From NCBI GenBank assembly GCA_009780795.1, contig WQZJ01000002.1, forward strand, positions 1 to 39,037: 39,037 nucleotides of DNA, read 5' to 3'. Each line of letters starts with the position of its first letter. The first letter of the stretch is position 1. This DNA is from Methanomassiliicoccaceae archaeon (GTDB lineage: Archaea > Thermoplasmatota > Thermoplasmata > Methanomassiliicoccales > Methanomethylophilaceae). Below the pieces are notes generated by a model. It was not told the DNA's origin. It saw only the letters and a program-made list of their open reading frames with translations, and did not search any database. Below, one piece after another: positions 1-8,193 of this stretch. The position numbers and the translations under genes were made by a program.

Positions 1-1
1 C

Positions 2-1474
2 CCGAAGAGATTCGTGCTCGCGGCCACGCTCGAGGCCAACAAGGCCGGTCTCGTGACAGGCATGAAGGACCTCGGCGGCGGTGGGTTGAGTTGTGTGCTC
101 GGTGAGATGGCACTCGGGGCGAACTGCGGTAACGAGATACAATTGGACAAGGTCCTGCTCAGGGACAAGGACCTGGAACCTTGGGAGATATGGGTGTCCG
201 AGACGCAGGAGAGGATGATGCTCGCCGTGAAGGAGAAGAATGTCGATAAAGTTCTCAAGATATTCGAGAAACACAAGGTCCCCGCCGTGGTCGTTGGGAA
301 CAGCACCGAGGGCAAAAGATCGAAGATATTCTGGAAAAATGAATTAATATTCGACATGGACCTGGAGTTCCTTACCGGCGGTCCTGTCTACGACAGACCG
401 TTCGTCCTCCCGAAGGTCTCCTCTAAAGAGGACGAGAAGGCGCCGAGAAGGCTGCCTGACGGTAATGAAACGCTTCTTTCGATGCTGTCCGATCTGAACA
501 CAGCGTCCAGGGAATGGGCCATCAAACAGTTCGAAAGAGGCGGCAGTAGGACCGTTATCGGTCCGACTGCCGGCGATGGCCCGGGCGACGCAAGTGTGAT
601 AACACCGGTGGAGGGAAGCCCGAAGGGACTCGCCGTGACGGTCGGGTGCAACCCGTGGCATGTGGACGCGGCCCCGTACCGCGGAAGCAAGGGGTGTATT
701 GACGAGACGTGCCGTAACCTGGTCGCCGTTGGCGCGAGACCGCATGCGCTCACTGATTGCCTGAACTTCGGCAATCCGGAGAAGCCGGAGCGCATGGGAG
801 AGATCAGAGAATCGATAAGGGGATTGGGAGAGACCGCCAAGGCGCTCGGTATACCGATACCTTCCGGTAACGTTAGCCTTTATAACGAGTCATCGAACGG
901 CGTCTTCATACTGCCGACGCCTATGGTCATCGGCACCGGACTGATAGCTGACAGCAATAAGGCTGTAACGGCCGACCTGAAAGGAAAGGGGACGTCGCTG
1001 TTCCTCGTCGGCGCGACGAAGGACGAGATGGGAGGTTCGCTGCTGTACAGGAAGTTCGGCGGCACCGGAGGGGATGTCCCCGATGTCGATCCCGCTAACC
1101 TGAGGAAACTGATGGACAAACTCCTGAAGGCGATGGATCTGGGTCTTGTGCTGAGCTGTCATGACTGCTCGGACGGCGGCTTCGCCGTCGCGATGGCGGA
1201 GATGTGCATCGCCGGCAACGTCGGCGCGGACGTGGACCTTTCCAAGATCGCAGGGACGGACATCGTGAAGATGTATTCAGAGAGCAACAGCAGATGGATC
1301 GTCGAGGTCGCTAAGGAGCACGCGGACGAGTTCAGTACGTTGTTAGGCAGGAAGGCGGTGCGCATCGGAAGGACCGGAGGCTCCCGCCTTACCGTGAAGA
1401 ACATCGCCGATCTCGCCGTCAAGGACATGAAGGCCGCGTGGAAGGGACCCATAGGGAACATAATGAAGGTCTGA
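2..1474 (+). CDS. purL: Phosphoribosylformylglycinamidine synthase subunit PurL (3' part)
   Basis: Glutaminase-dependent FGAM synthetase of purine biosynthesis: it converts FGAR, ATP and ammonia (delivered by PurQ) to FGAM in the cytosol. The frame is open to the left window edge, so this is a C-terminal fragment of about 490 residues. Small-type PurL proteins are about 720-770 residues, so roughly 250 N-terminal residues lie outside. Recognisable PurL blocks include DLGGGGLS near the left edge, a glycine-rich GDGPGDAS stretch, GNVSLYNE and HDCSDGGFAVAMAEM, from the two AIRS-like halves. The gene ends in TGA two bases before the stop of the convergent glycosylase gene, so the two transcripts must run into each other or terminate within coding DNA. 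PurD lies about 27 kb away in the same window. No frameshift or missing block is seen. Confidence 0.95.
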   Translation, partial: PKRFVLAATLEANKAGLVTGMKDLGGGGLSCVLGEMALGANCGNEIQLDKVLLRDKDLEPWEIWVSETQERMMLAVKEKNVDKVLKIFEKHKVPAVVVGNSTEGKRSKIFWKNELIFDMDLEFLTGGPVYDRPFVLPKVSSKEDEKAPRRLPDGNETLLSMLSDLNTASREWAIKQFERGGSRTVIGPTAGDGPGDASVITPVEGSPKGLAVTVGCNPWHVDAAPYRGSKGCIDETCRNLVAVGARPHALTDCLNFGNPEKPERMGEIRESIRGLGETAKALGIPIPSGNVSLYNESSNGVFILPTPMVIGTGLIADSNKAVTADLKGKGTSLFLVGATKDEMGGSLLYRKFGGTGGDVPDVDPANLRKLMDKLLKAMDLGLVLSCHDCSDGGFAVAMAEMCIAGNVGADVDLSKIAGTDIVKMYSESNSRWIVEVAKEHADEFSTLLGRKAVRIGRTGGSRLTVKNIADLAVKDMKAAWKGPIGNIMKV

Positions 1475-1476
1475 CG

Positions 1477-2046
1477 TCACTTCCCCTGATAGCGGAAACA
1501 GCACGTCATGTGATCGTCCGCGATGCCGACGGCCTGCAGGAACGCATATATCACGGTAGTACCGACGAACCTGAACCCGCGTTTCTTCATGTCCTTGCTG
1601 ATGGTGTCGCTGAGCGGGCAGGAGGCCGGGATATCGGTCATCACGTTCGGATGGCCTCTGATGGTCTTCCCGCTCGTGAAACCCCACAGATAGGCGTCGA
1701 AACTTCCGAATTCTTTCTGAATTTCGAGCACCCGGGCGGCGTTGTTGACTATGGATACGATCTTCAGCCTGTTACGGACTATACCGGCATCCTGCATGAG
1801 CTCGTTCATCTTGTCCTCATCGTAACCGGCGACCGTCCCTATGTGAAAACCGTCGAATGCTTTCTCGAAATTCTCCTGCTTGTAGAGGATCGTGCGCCAG
1901 CTCAGACCCGCCTGCATTATGTCCAGACATAGTTTCGCAAAAAGTTTCCGGTCGTCGTGCTCCGGGACTCCCCAGACCTCGTCGTGATACTTCATCATCT
2001 TCTCGTCGCCTAGCGCCCACGGGCAGCGTGTCACATCGTCGGGCAT
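1477..2046 (-). CDS. tag: DNA-3-methyladenine glycosylase I
   Basis: Base-excision repair enzyme that removes 3-methyladenine from alkylated DNA. The 189-residue protein aligns end to end with E. coli Tag. It keeps the zinc ligands (Cys in RCPW near the N-terminus, His in YHDEVWG, His and Cys in DDHMTCC near the C-terminus), the active-site region QAGLSW and the block KKRGFRFVGTT. I start at the ATG giving MPDDVTRCPW, because the E. coli homologue begins just before its RCGW. The longer open frame upstream is low-complexity Arg-rich sequence that overlaps the preceding gene. An AGGAAGGA Shine-Dalgarno-like stretch lies in the last codons of the upstream small gene, suggesting translational coupling. 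The stop is TGA. Confidence 0.95.
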   Translation of the reverse strand: MPDDVTRCPWALGDEKMMKYHDEVWGVPEHDDRKLFAKLCLDIMQAGLSWRTILYKQENFEKAFDGFHIGTVAGYDEDKMNELMQDAGIVRNRLKIVSIVNNAARVLEIQKEFGSFDAYLWGFTSGKTIRGHPNVMTDIPASCPLSDTISKDMKKRGFRFVGTTVIYAFLQAVGIADDHMTCCFRYQGK

Positions 2047-2051
2047 AATGA

Positions 2052-2249
2052 TCAGTCCTTCCTGAACGTTATCAGAACGCCTCTTCCTCCGTCTCCGCCG
2101 CTGCCCATGAACGCATATGTGACCAGTTCCCATCCATCGGATGCCCTTCTGTTGATGATGTCGTCCAACAGCGCTATCTCTTCCTCTTTGATCGATGCCT
2201 TGATCAATTTGAATGATACTCTGACCACTTCGCTCTCATACCTTACCAT
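2052..2249 (-). CDS. Small DUF4177-like protein
   Basis: A 65-residue protein beginning MVRYESEVVRVSF, with a central acidic helix and a C-terminal block RRASDGWELVTYAF...GRGVLITFRKD. The arrangement of an N-terminal strand, then (N)xxxxxGWELV, then a terminal strand ending in FRK is typical of DUF4177 proteins, whose function is unknown. Two upstream in-frame ATGs (17 and 21 codons back at most) exist, but the chosen ATG has GAGGG nine bases before it. The gene precedes tag by 5 bp and holds its ribosome binding site, so the two are probably co-transcribed. The family assignment is by pattern only. Confidence 0.65.
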   Translation of the reverse strand: MVRYESEVVRVSFKLIKASIKEEEIALLDDIINRRASDGWELVTYAFMGSGGDGGRGVLITFRKD

Positions 2250-2415
2250 GATCTGTTTCCCTCGCATTCTCATCGTCTTCACAGTACTTAACGGGTATGA
2301 CGAACGCAAGGCTGGTGTTTGTGAGCTTTTTCTGGTGAGACCGCCGTCCGCAGCCTAGCTGGAGCGACCCCTATGGGGAAGGAGTTTGTTCGACGTGCTC
2401 ACGCCATCATCATAT

Positions 2416-4578
2416 TCACTGCCGCGGGCGTATGACGAACATATACACAGACACCAGTGCCACGGCCGCGACCGCTGCCAATACGATTAACAGGGTCGTG
2501 GGCGACGATCCGCCGCCGGGTGTGGTCACAGGAGCGATGGTGATCGACAGACCCACCGTTTCATTGCCGGCACTGTTCCCCGCAGTCACTGTGAAATTGA
2601 ATGTTCCTGCTGCCGAAGGCGTTCCGGATATCGTTCCGTCCGATGAAAGGCTCAGACCGCCGGGAAGGCTTCCTGATGCGATCGACCAGGTGATCGTTGG
2701 ATAACCGGTGGCGGACAGTTGTTGACTGTACGCGGTACCGACAACACCGCCCGTTAAAGAAGCGGTCGATATCGACGGCTGCTGTACGACGATTATGGAA
2801 AATGCCTTAGTGTCACTGCCGGCGGCGTTCGTCGCTTCGACGGTGAAACTGAATGTCCCGGATGCCGAAGATGTACCGGACATCACTCCTGCGGACGAAA
2901 GGGTAAGGCCGCCCGGCAGACTGCCGACGACGACATTCCAAGTTGCCGCATCTCCGCTCGCTGTGAGGGCCTGGAAATACACTGTTCCTATGGTGCTGTT
3001 CGGCAATGACGGCGTTACGATGGCCGGCGGCAATGGTACCGTGCTTATGAATATTGAAAGCACCTTTGTATCGTTCCCCGCATCGTTAGTTGCTCTTACG
3101 GTAAAGGTGAACATCCCATCTGTCGTAGGCGTTCCGGATATCGTCCCGTTCGACGAGAGACTCAATCCTCCCGGCAGACTGCCAGCTGTTATGGACCAGG
3201 CGATCGTCGGATCACCGGTGGCCATCAGGGTCTGACTGTACGCCACTCCCAAGGAGCTTCCCGGTAACGTTGTCGTCGTGATGGTCGGAGGCACCGGGGC
3301 CGGACTGATGACGATGGAAAGTGCTTTTGTGTCACTCCCAACACTGTTCGCCGCACTCACCGTGAAATTGAATGTTCCTGCTGTCGAAGGTGTTCCGGAT
3401 ATGGTTCCGTCCGATGAGAGGCTCAGACCGCCGGGAAGGCTTCCTGATGCGATCGACCATGTCGCTGCCGGATGCCCGGTGGCCGTCAAGACCTGATTGT
3501 ACGCCGTACCTACAACGCCCCCTGTCAATGAGGCTGTTGTTATCGACGGTACTTCATCGACTGTTATGGAAAGCGCCTTGCTGTCGCTGCCGGCACTGTT
3601 CACCGCACTCACCGTGAAATTGAATGTTCCGGACGCCGTAGGCGTTCCGGATATTGCCCCGTCCGATGAGAGATTCAGACCGCCGGGGAGGCTTCCCGAT
3701 GCGATCGACCAGGTTACCGCAGGATAACCGGCGGCAGCCAACTGCTGACTGTACGTCGTACCGACAACGCCTCCCGTCAAGGAGGCGGTAGATATCGACG
3801 GTACTTCATCGATAGTTATGGAAAGCGCTTTGCTGTCATTGCCGGCAGCGTTCACCGCATTCACCGTGAAATTGAATATGCCAGATACCGAGGGCGTTCC
3901 GGATATCACTCCTGCGGACGAGAGACTCAATCCTCCCGGTAGACTGCCGGCTGATACGGACCAAGTGATCGTCGGATCGCCTGTGGCCGTCAGGGTCTGA
4001 TTGTACGCCACTCCCAAGGAACCGCCCGGCGGCGACATCGTTGTGATGGTCGGGGATACCGGAGCAGGATTGATGATCATGGAAAGCGCCTTAGTGTCAC
4101 TGCCGGCGCTGTTCGTCGCTTCGACGGTGAAATTGAACGTTCCGGATGCCGAAGGCGTACCGGATATCACTCCTGCGGACGAGAGAGTAAGGCCACTGGG
4201 AAGGCTTCCTGATGCGATGGACCAGGTCGCTGCCGGGTATCCGGTGGCCGTCAGGGTCTGATTATAGCCTACGCCTACAACGCCACCTGCCAAAGAGGCC
4301 GTGGATATCGACGGCACTTCGTTGATGGTTATGGAAAGCGCCTTGTTGTCACTGCCGGCGGCGTTCACCGCGTTCACCGTGAAATTGAATATCCCGGATA
4401 CTGAGGGAGTTCCGGATATCGTCCCGCCCGATGAGAGATTCAGACCGGCGGGCAGACTTCCGGACGTGATCGACCATGTCGCCGCCGGATGCCCGGTGGC
4501 AGTCAGGGTCTGATTGTACGCCGTACCGACAACACCGCCTGTCAAGGAAGTGGTCGATATCGACGGTAAAGAGTACAC
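2416..4578 (-). CDS. Putative-Ig repeat protein with C-terminal membrane anchor (second half of an amber-split gene?)
   Basis: Eight tandem repeats of about 85 residues, each of the form PSIST-SLTGGVVGTAYNQ...TWSI-SGSLPGGL-LSS-GTISGTPS-SGTFNFTV-A-N-AGSD, characteristic of the putative-Ig (He_PIG) fold of surface and adhesin proteins. They are followed by a proline/serine linker, a hydrophobic helix (LLIVLAAVAAVALVSVYMF) and a basic tail RPRQ. This predicts an extracellular stalk anchored by one C-terminal helix with the tail inside the cell. The GTG start given here is only the first possible start. It gives no signal peptide, which an N-outside protein of this design needs. The frame is open and continuous with the upstream RCC1 gene except for one TAG 19 bp upstream. 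AGGAGG overlaps that TAG but sits 14 bases from the GTG, longer than usual. I therefore regard it as probably the distal half of one protein. It ends in TGA. Confidence 0.75.
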   Translation of the reverse strand: MYSLPSISTTSLTGGVVGTAYNQTLTATGHPAATWSITSGSLPAGLNLSSGGTISGTPSVSGIFNFTVNAVNAAGSDNKALSITINEVPSISTASLAGGVVGVGYNQTLTATGYPAATWSIASGSLPSGLTLSSAGVISGTPSASGTFNFTVEATNSAGSDTKALSMIINPAPVSPTITTMSPPGGSLGVAYNQTLTATGDPTITWSVSAGSLPGGLSLSSAGVISGTPSVSGIFNFTVNAVNAAGNDSKALSITIDEVPSISTASLTGGVVGTTYSQQLAAAGYPAVTWSIASGSLPGGLNLSSDGAISGTPTASGTFNFTVSAVNSAGSDSKALSITVDEVPSITTASLTGGVVGTAYNQVLTATGHPAATWSIASGSLPGGLSLSSDGTISGTPSTAGTFNFTVSAANSVGSDTKALSIVISPAPVPPTITTTTLPGSSLGVAYSQTLMATGDPTIAWSITAGSLPGGLSLSSNGTISGTPTTDGMFTFTVRATNDAGNDTKVLSIFISTVPLPPAIVTPSLPNSTIGTVYFQALTASGDAATWNVVVGSLPGGLTLSSAGVMSGTSSASGTFSFTVEATNAAGSDTKAFSIIVVQQPSISTASLTGGVVGTAYSQQLSATGYPTITWSIASGSLPGGLSLSSDGTISGTPSAAGTFNFTVTAGNSAGNETVGLSITIAPVTTPGGGSSPTTLLIVLAAVAAVALVSVYMFVIRPRQ

Positions 4579-4596
4579 GTTGATGATGAAATCCTC

Positions 4597-4599
4597 CTA
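4597..4599 (-). other. In-frame TAG between RCC1 and Ig/anchor halves
   Basis: The only stop codon in an otherwise open frame from 7032 to 2416 (1,538 codons if read through). The context is GAT TTC TAG GAG GAT TTC. It separates a half with a signal peptide but no anchor from a half with an anchor but no signal peptide. It could be read as pyrrolysine if the organism has PylRS and tRNA-Pyl, read through at low level, be a true stop with re-initiation at the GTG 19 bp on, or be a nonsense mutation. The sequence alone does not decide. Confidence 0.8.
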
Positions 4600-7032
4600 G
4601 AAATCCATGTAATTGGATAGGAACGGCCCCGTCATTACGTAGGAAGCGGTACCGAGCGCACCGCTGCCGTAGAATCCCCATGACCACCGCGTACCGTCAT
4701 CTTTGATCGCCACGGTATGTTCGTAACCTGCCGATACTATTTTCCAATCCGTATCCGTTCCGATCTGGACCGGAGTGTAACGATTGTCGTTGGTGCCGTC
4801 ACCTAACCGGCCACGCGAATAATTATGGCCCCAGGCCCACAGGCTCTCGTCATCCTTGATGGCCATCGAATGATTCCTGCCGGCCGATACCATGTTCCAA
4901 TCCGTATCCGTTCCGACCTGGGTGGGAGCGTTTTGGTGGGAGCCGCTTCCGTCACCTAACTGGCCGTACTGATTGGAACCCCAGGCCCACAGGGTCCCGT
5001 CATCCCTGATCGCCAAGCTGTGACTTTCGCCGGCCGATACCGCGACCCACTTATCTGCGGACGGTCCAATCTGGACAAAGATGTCGATATCTGCGCCACT
5101 TCCGTCATTTCCGTTACCGACCTGGCCGAAGAAATTATGGCCGGTGGCCAATAGCCTTCCGTCCTTCTTGATCGCCAGTGTGTGACTTTCGCCGGCCGAT
5201 ACCGAACTCCAGTCTGCAGATATTCCGACCTGCGTCGGAGAATTGGTTGATATCTTGTCTCCTTTACCGAACTGACCGCTGCTGTTGTTGCCCCATGCCC
5301 ATAGGGTATCGTTCTTCTTGATAGCCATGGAATAACGGTATCCGGCCGATACCGAACTCCAGTCCGTGTCCGTTCCGACCTGGATCGGTGAATTGGTTGA
5401 TGTGTTGTTCCCGTTACCGAGCTGACCGTCATTGTTGGCACCCCAGGCCCACAGGGTCCCATCCTTCTTGATCGCCAAAGTGTGGGTCTGGCTGGCCGAT
5501 ACCATATCCCAATCCGTGTCCGTTCCGACCTGGATCGGATGATTGGTTGATGTGTTGTTCCCGTTACCGAGCTGACCGCTGCCGTTGTTGCCCCATGCCC
5601 ACAGGGTCCCGTCCTTTCTGATGGCCACGGTATAATCATTGCCTGCTGATATGAAGCTCCAGTCGGTATCAATTCCGACCTGCAAGGGAGCAAGGTATAC
5701 CACGCTGTTGTCTCCGCACCACCATATGCTCCCGTCATCCTTGATCGCCGTCGTATAACCGCTGCCCGCCGACACGATATACCAGTCTGTATCCGTTCCG
5801 ACCTGCCCCGGTGTGTTGGTGTTACCTGTCGTTCCGTTACCGAGCTGACCGAACTGGTTGTTACCCCATGTCCAAAGGGTTCCGTCATCCTTGATCGCCG
5901 TCGTATAACCGCTGCCCGCCGACACCAGATGCCAGTCTGTATCCGTTCCGATCGGTACCGGGGCATTGGAGTTCCCTACCGTTCCGTTACCGAGCTGACC
6001 GAACTGATTGTTGCCCCAGGTCCATAGACTTCCGTCATTTTTTATCGCCACTGTGTGGCTTTCGCCGACCGACACCGCAATCCACTCATCTGTGCTCGAT
6101 CCTGCCTGCACCGGAGAGTTGCTTGATGTGTTGTTCCCGTTACCGAGCTGGCCGCTGCCGTTGGAGCCCCATGCCCAGAGACTCCCGTCATCCTTGATCG
6201 CCAAAGTGTGACTTTGACCGGTCGATACCGAACTCCAGTCCGTGGCCGTTCCTACCTGCACAGGAGAATTGCTTGATGTGTTGTTCCCGTTACCGAACTG
6301 ACCCTGGGAGTTGTTGCCCCATGCCCAGAGACTCCCGTCGTCCTTGATCGCCATCGTATGATTTGCGCCAGCGGATACAGAGCTCCAGTCCGTGGCCGTT
6401 CCTACCTGCACCGGAGAGTTGCTTGATGTGTTGTTCCCGTTACCGAACTGACCATTGTCGTTGTTGCCCCAGGCCCACAGAGTTCCGTCCGCCCTGATGG
6501 CCACGGTGTGGGTTAGGCCGGCCGACGCCTCGAGCCATGTGTCCGTTCCTATATTGACAGGTAAATTTCTGTCTAAGTTCGTGCCGTCACCGATCTGACC
6601 GGAAAGGTTGAAGCCCCAGGCCCACAGAGTTCCGTCCGCCCTGATGGCCACCGTGTGACCGGAACCGGACGAGATCATTTTCGTCTCATTGAGTATGCTG
6701 TCATATATCGTCGCTGTGACCGTCACTGTTCCGGTTCCGGTGGTGTTCAAAACATTCCCGCTGATGGATGCACCCGTGGTACCTGCGTCCTTGACGCTCC
6801 ATGATATCGCCTTGATGGTGGCATCGGATGGAGATACCGTACCGATGAGCGTGAGCGGTGTTCCGGCTATTGCAGTATTTGGTACTCCGGATATGCCGGT
6901 CACGGAGACGAACGGTCCGCTGGCCAAAGGCCCTCTCTCTTCGTTCCCTTCTTCAACAGCACTCATTGACACCGCGGATAATATGAATATAGCAGCGAAC
7001 ACGGTCACGACGAACTTCTGTCTTGTTTTCAT
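4597..7032 (-). CDS. Secreted Ig-like plus 14-repeat RCC1 protein (first half of an amber-split gene?)
   Basis: An 811-residue protein starting MKTRQKFVVTVFAAIFILS, a clear signal peptide. A bacterial-Ig-like domain follows (about residues 35-115, VSVTGISGVPN... through ISWSVKD... to VTVTATI). Then come 14 RCC1-type repeats of about 50 residues with the consensus W-VSAG-SHT-AIKDDGTLWAWGNN-GQLGNG----N-PVQVGTDTD. Seven repeats make one RCC1 beta-propeller, so fourteen suggest two propellers; repeat 7 is shortened and degenerate. There is no C-terminal membrane segment or sorting motif before the TAG at 4597-4599. After the TAG the same frame continues for 726 codons into the Ig-repeat/anchor part. 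A longer open frame upstream of the chosen ATG is rejected because the signal peptide starts here; no strong Shine-Dalgarno is seen. The function is probably cell-surface binding or adhesion, inferred from architecture only. Confidence 0.85.
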   Translation of the reverse strand: MKTRQKFVVTVFAAIFILSAVSMSAVEEGNEERGPLASGPFVSVTGISGVPNTAIAGTPLTLIGTVSPSDATIKAISWSVKDAGTTGASISGNVLNTTGTGTVTVTATIYDSILNETKMISSGSGHTVAIRADGTLWAWGFNLSGQIGDGTNLDRNLPVNIGTDTWLEASAGLTHTVAIRADGTLWAWGNNDNGQFGNGNNTSSNSPVQVGTATDWSSVSAGANHTMAIKDDGSLWAWGNNSQGQFGNGNNTSSNSPVQVGTATDWSSVSTGQSHTLAIKDDGSLWAWGSNGSGQLGNGNNTSSNSPVQAGSSTDEWIAVSVGESHTVAIKNDGSLWTWGNNQFGQLGNGTVGNSNAPVPIGTDTDWHLVSAGSGYTTAIKDDGTLWTWGNNQFGQLGNGTTGNTNTPGQVGTDTDWYIVSAGSGYTTAIKDDGSIWWCGDNSVVYLAPLQVGIDTDWSFISAGNDYTVAIRKDGTLWAWGNNGSGQLGNGNNTSTNHPIQVGTDTDWDMVSASQTHTLAIKKDGTLWAWGANNDGQLGNGNNTSTNSPIQVGTDTDWSSVSAGYRYSMAIKKNDTLWAWGNNSSGQFGKGDKISTNSPTQVGISADWSSVSAGESHTLAIKKDGRLLATGHNFFGQVGNGNDGSGADIDIFVQIGPSADKWVAVSAGESHSLAIRDDGTLWAWGSNQYGQLGDGSGSHQNAPTQVGTDTDWNMVSAGRNHSMAIKDDESLWAWGHNYSRGRLGDGTNDNRYTPVQIGTDTDWKIVSAGYEHTVAIKDDGTRWSWGFYGSGALGTASYVMTGPFLSNYMDF

Positions 7033-7211
7033 GGCAGCATACCCCGAAGATGGTCTGTTTTCGGTCTGACCAGTAACCATAGACATAACGACAATCATTG
7101 TTATTATTGTTGTGATATCCACTTTGATACTGTTTTGAAAAGAGGTTATTCTTACAGTACGATGTGAGAGAATATTATTAAATCTTAAAACAATGCGGCC
7201 ATGGTGATCAA

Positions 7212-7526
7212 TTGTTCGATTATGCCGTTGTCGATAAGGTCGTTGACCGTATAGTCAGCGATTTCAATCCGAGAATGGTGGTCGTCTTCGGTTCCGTTGC
7301 GAATCGAACGGCCGGCGATAACAGCGATATTGATATTTTCGTTGTCATGGATACAGAACTTTCGTATCACCGCAGGGCAACCGCCATACACATGAAACTT
7401 CTGGACATTCCTTTGCCGATGGACATAATAGCGGTAACGCCGGAAGAGTACGAAGCCAATAAGGATAATGAAACGTCATTCATGTCCGAGATCCTAAGCA
7501 ACGGAAAGGTCGTCTATGCAGTCTGA
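7212..7526 (+). CDS. MNT-type nucleotidyltransferase (antitoxin of MNT-HEPN pair)
   Basis: A 104-residue minimal nucleotidyltransferase with the signature VVVFGSVANR...NSDIDIFVV, i.e. the GSx(10)DxD active-site pattern of the polymerase-beta superfamily. In MNT-HEPN toxin-antitoxin pairs such proteins neutralise the HEPN RNase, in characterised cases by AMPylating it. The TTG start is chosen because GGTGATCA, complementary to the archaeal 16S rRNA 3' end, lies immediately upstream and the only nearby ATGs are out of frame. An AT-rich TATA-like stretch lies at about 7176-7185. The downstream HEPN reading frame starts 11 bp before this gene ends but is broken by stops, so this is now an antitoxin-type gene without an intact partner. 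The stop is TGA. Confidence 0.85.
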   Translation: MFDYAVVDKVVDRIVSDFNPRMVVVFGSVANRTAGDNSDIDIFVVMDTELSYHRRATAIHMKLLDIPLPMDIIAVTPEEYEANKDNETSFMSEILSNGKVVYAV

Positions 7527-7908
7527 TACGAAAGTGGATGCGGAAACGTTCAGAAAAAGGGCGGCCGAAGATTTGGCAATAATGGATATGTGCTAAGCGA
7601 ACGGATATGCACCTTACGGGCCTGCGTGCTTTCACGCCCAGCAGTATGCAGAGAAGATAGTAAAGGCAAAACTGCTGGATATGGGAACGCAGCCGCCGAA
7701 GATACATGATCTTTTAGCGTTGTAGAAAATGCTTCCGCCCTCCGATGCACGTGAAAAACTACTGATCAGGGCGGCCATCCTCACCCCTTTTGCCGTGGAC
7801 ATCAGATATTCGGCAGCGGTCTCCGATATCTCGTATATGGAGGAAGAGGCTGCTGAAGCATACGATGCCGCCGTTGAATTCGCGGAACTGCTCGATCTTA
7901 TATTGTGA
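7516..7908 (+). pseudogene. HEPN-domain protein, disrupted (toxin of MNT-HEPN pair)
   Basis: One frame from the ATG at 7516 to the TGA at 7906-7908 encodes a recognisable HEPN protein: FRKRAAEDL near the N-terminus, FHAQQYAEKIVKAKLL in the middle, PPKIHDLLAL, then a helical C-terminal half ending EFAELLDLIL. It carries TAA at 7594-7596 (codon 27) and TAG at 7723-7725 (codon 70). The TAG could in principle be decoded in an amber-decoding organism, but the TAA cannot, so I call it a pseudogene. The overlap with the MNT gene is the standard layout of this toxin-antitoxin class. No in-frame restart restores the N-terminal helices. Confidence 0.85.
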
Positions 7909-8082
7909 GGACACAGTGATGATTCGCGGATGATCCGATGTCGCGTTACTGGCCATTAAAGAGTATGCAGGTTATGCGGCCTATGTGAGACATCGTAAAA
8001 GGAATGGAACTTGACCCTATTGCTCAACTGTCGAGGCCAGGTTCAATAGCTTCAAAAAACAGGTAAGCCAGTATAGTGATGG

Positions 8083-8151
8083 TGGGCCCGCCGGATTTGA
8101 ACCGGAGTCAATAGCACCCTAGCTACAAGGATACCAAGCTACTTCGAGCCT
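8083..8151 (-). pseudogene. Degenerate tRNA-Pro-like sequence
   Basis: The minus strand reads a tRNA-like sequence with an encoded CCA (8080-8082), 3' acceptor CGGGCCC, discriminator A and T-loop TTCAAAT flanked by only 4-bp stems (CCGG/CCGG). It has a 5-bp anticodon stem GTAGC/GCTAT with a 6-nt loop TAGGGT, and 5' acceptor AGGCTCG with one mismatch (A-C) and one G-U. The general layout resembles archaeal tRNA-Pro(GGG) genes, but one loop base and one T-stem pair are lost. I interpret it as a decayed tRNA or a tRNA-derived attachment remnant, not a working tRNA. Confidence 0.65.
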
Positions 8152-8193
8152 CTGTTTCGGAAGTAGAAAGAAAGGATGTTAAAATATGGGCCC

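Noticed and set aside
2310..2415. Possible structured RNA between the DUF4177-like gene and the Ig gene
   Set aside because: Some short GC-rich inverted pieces are visible, but no stable or known RNA fold can be supported by eye.
2432..4513. Series of plus-strand ORFs with recurring MESALLSLPA...-type sequences
   Set aside because: They are antisense shadows of the Ig repeats on the minus strand; their similarity only mirrors the repeat structure.
4956..5966. 336-codon minus-strand ORF rich in Arg/Ser within the RCC1 gene
   Set aside because: Alternate frame of the RCC1 repeats; low-complexity and without start signals, while the RCC1 frame is clearly real.
2416..7032. Possible CRISPR-like or satellite repeats
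   Set aside because: The periodicity (about 150 bp and about 255 bp) is coding repeat structure of RCC1 and Ig domains, with no short conserved repeats and unique spacers.
7597..7908. Restarted functional HEPN protein after the TAA
   Set aside because: A start after the TAA would still meet the TAG at 7723, and a start after the TAG would lose the first helices of the fold.
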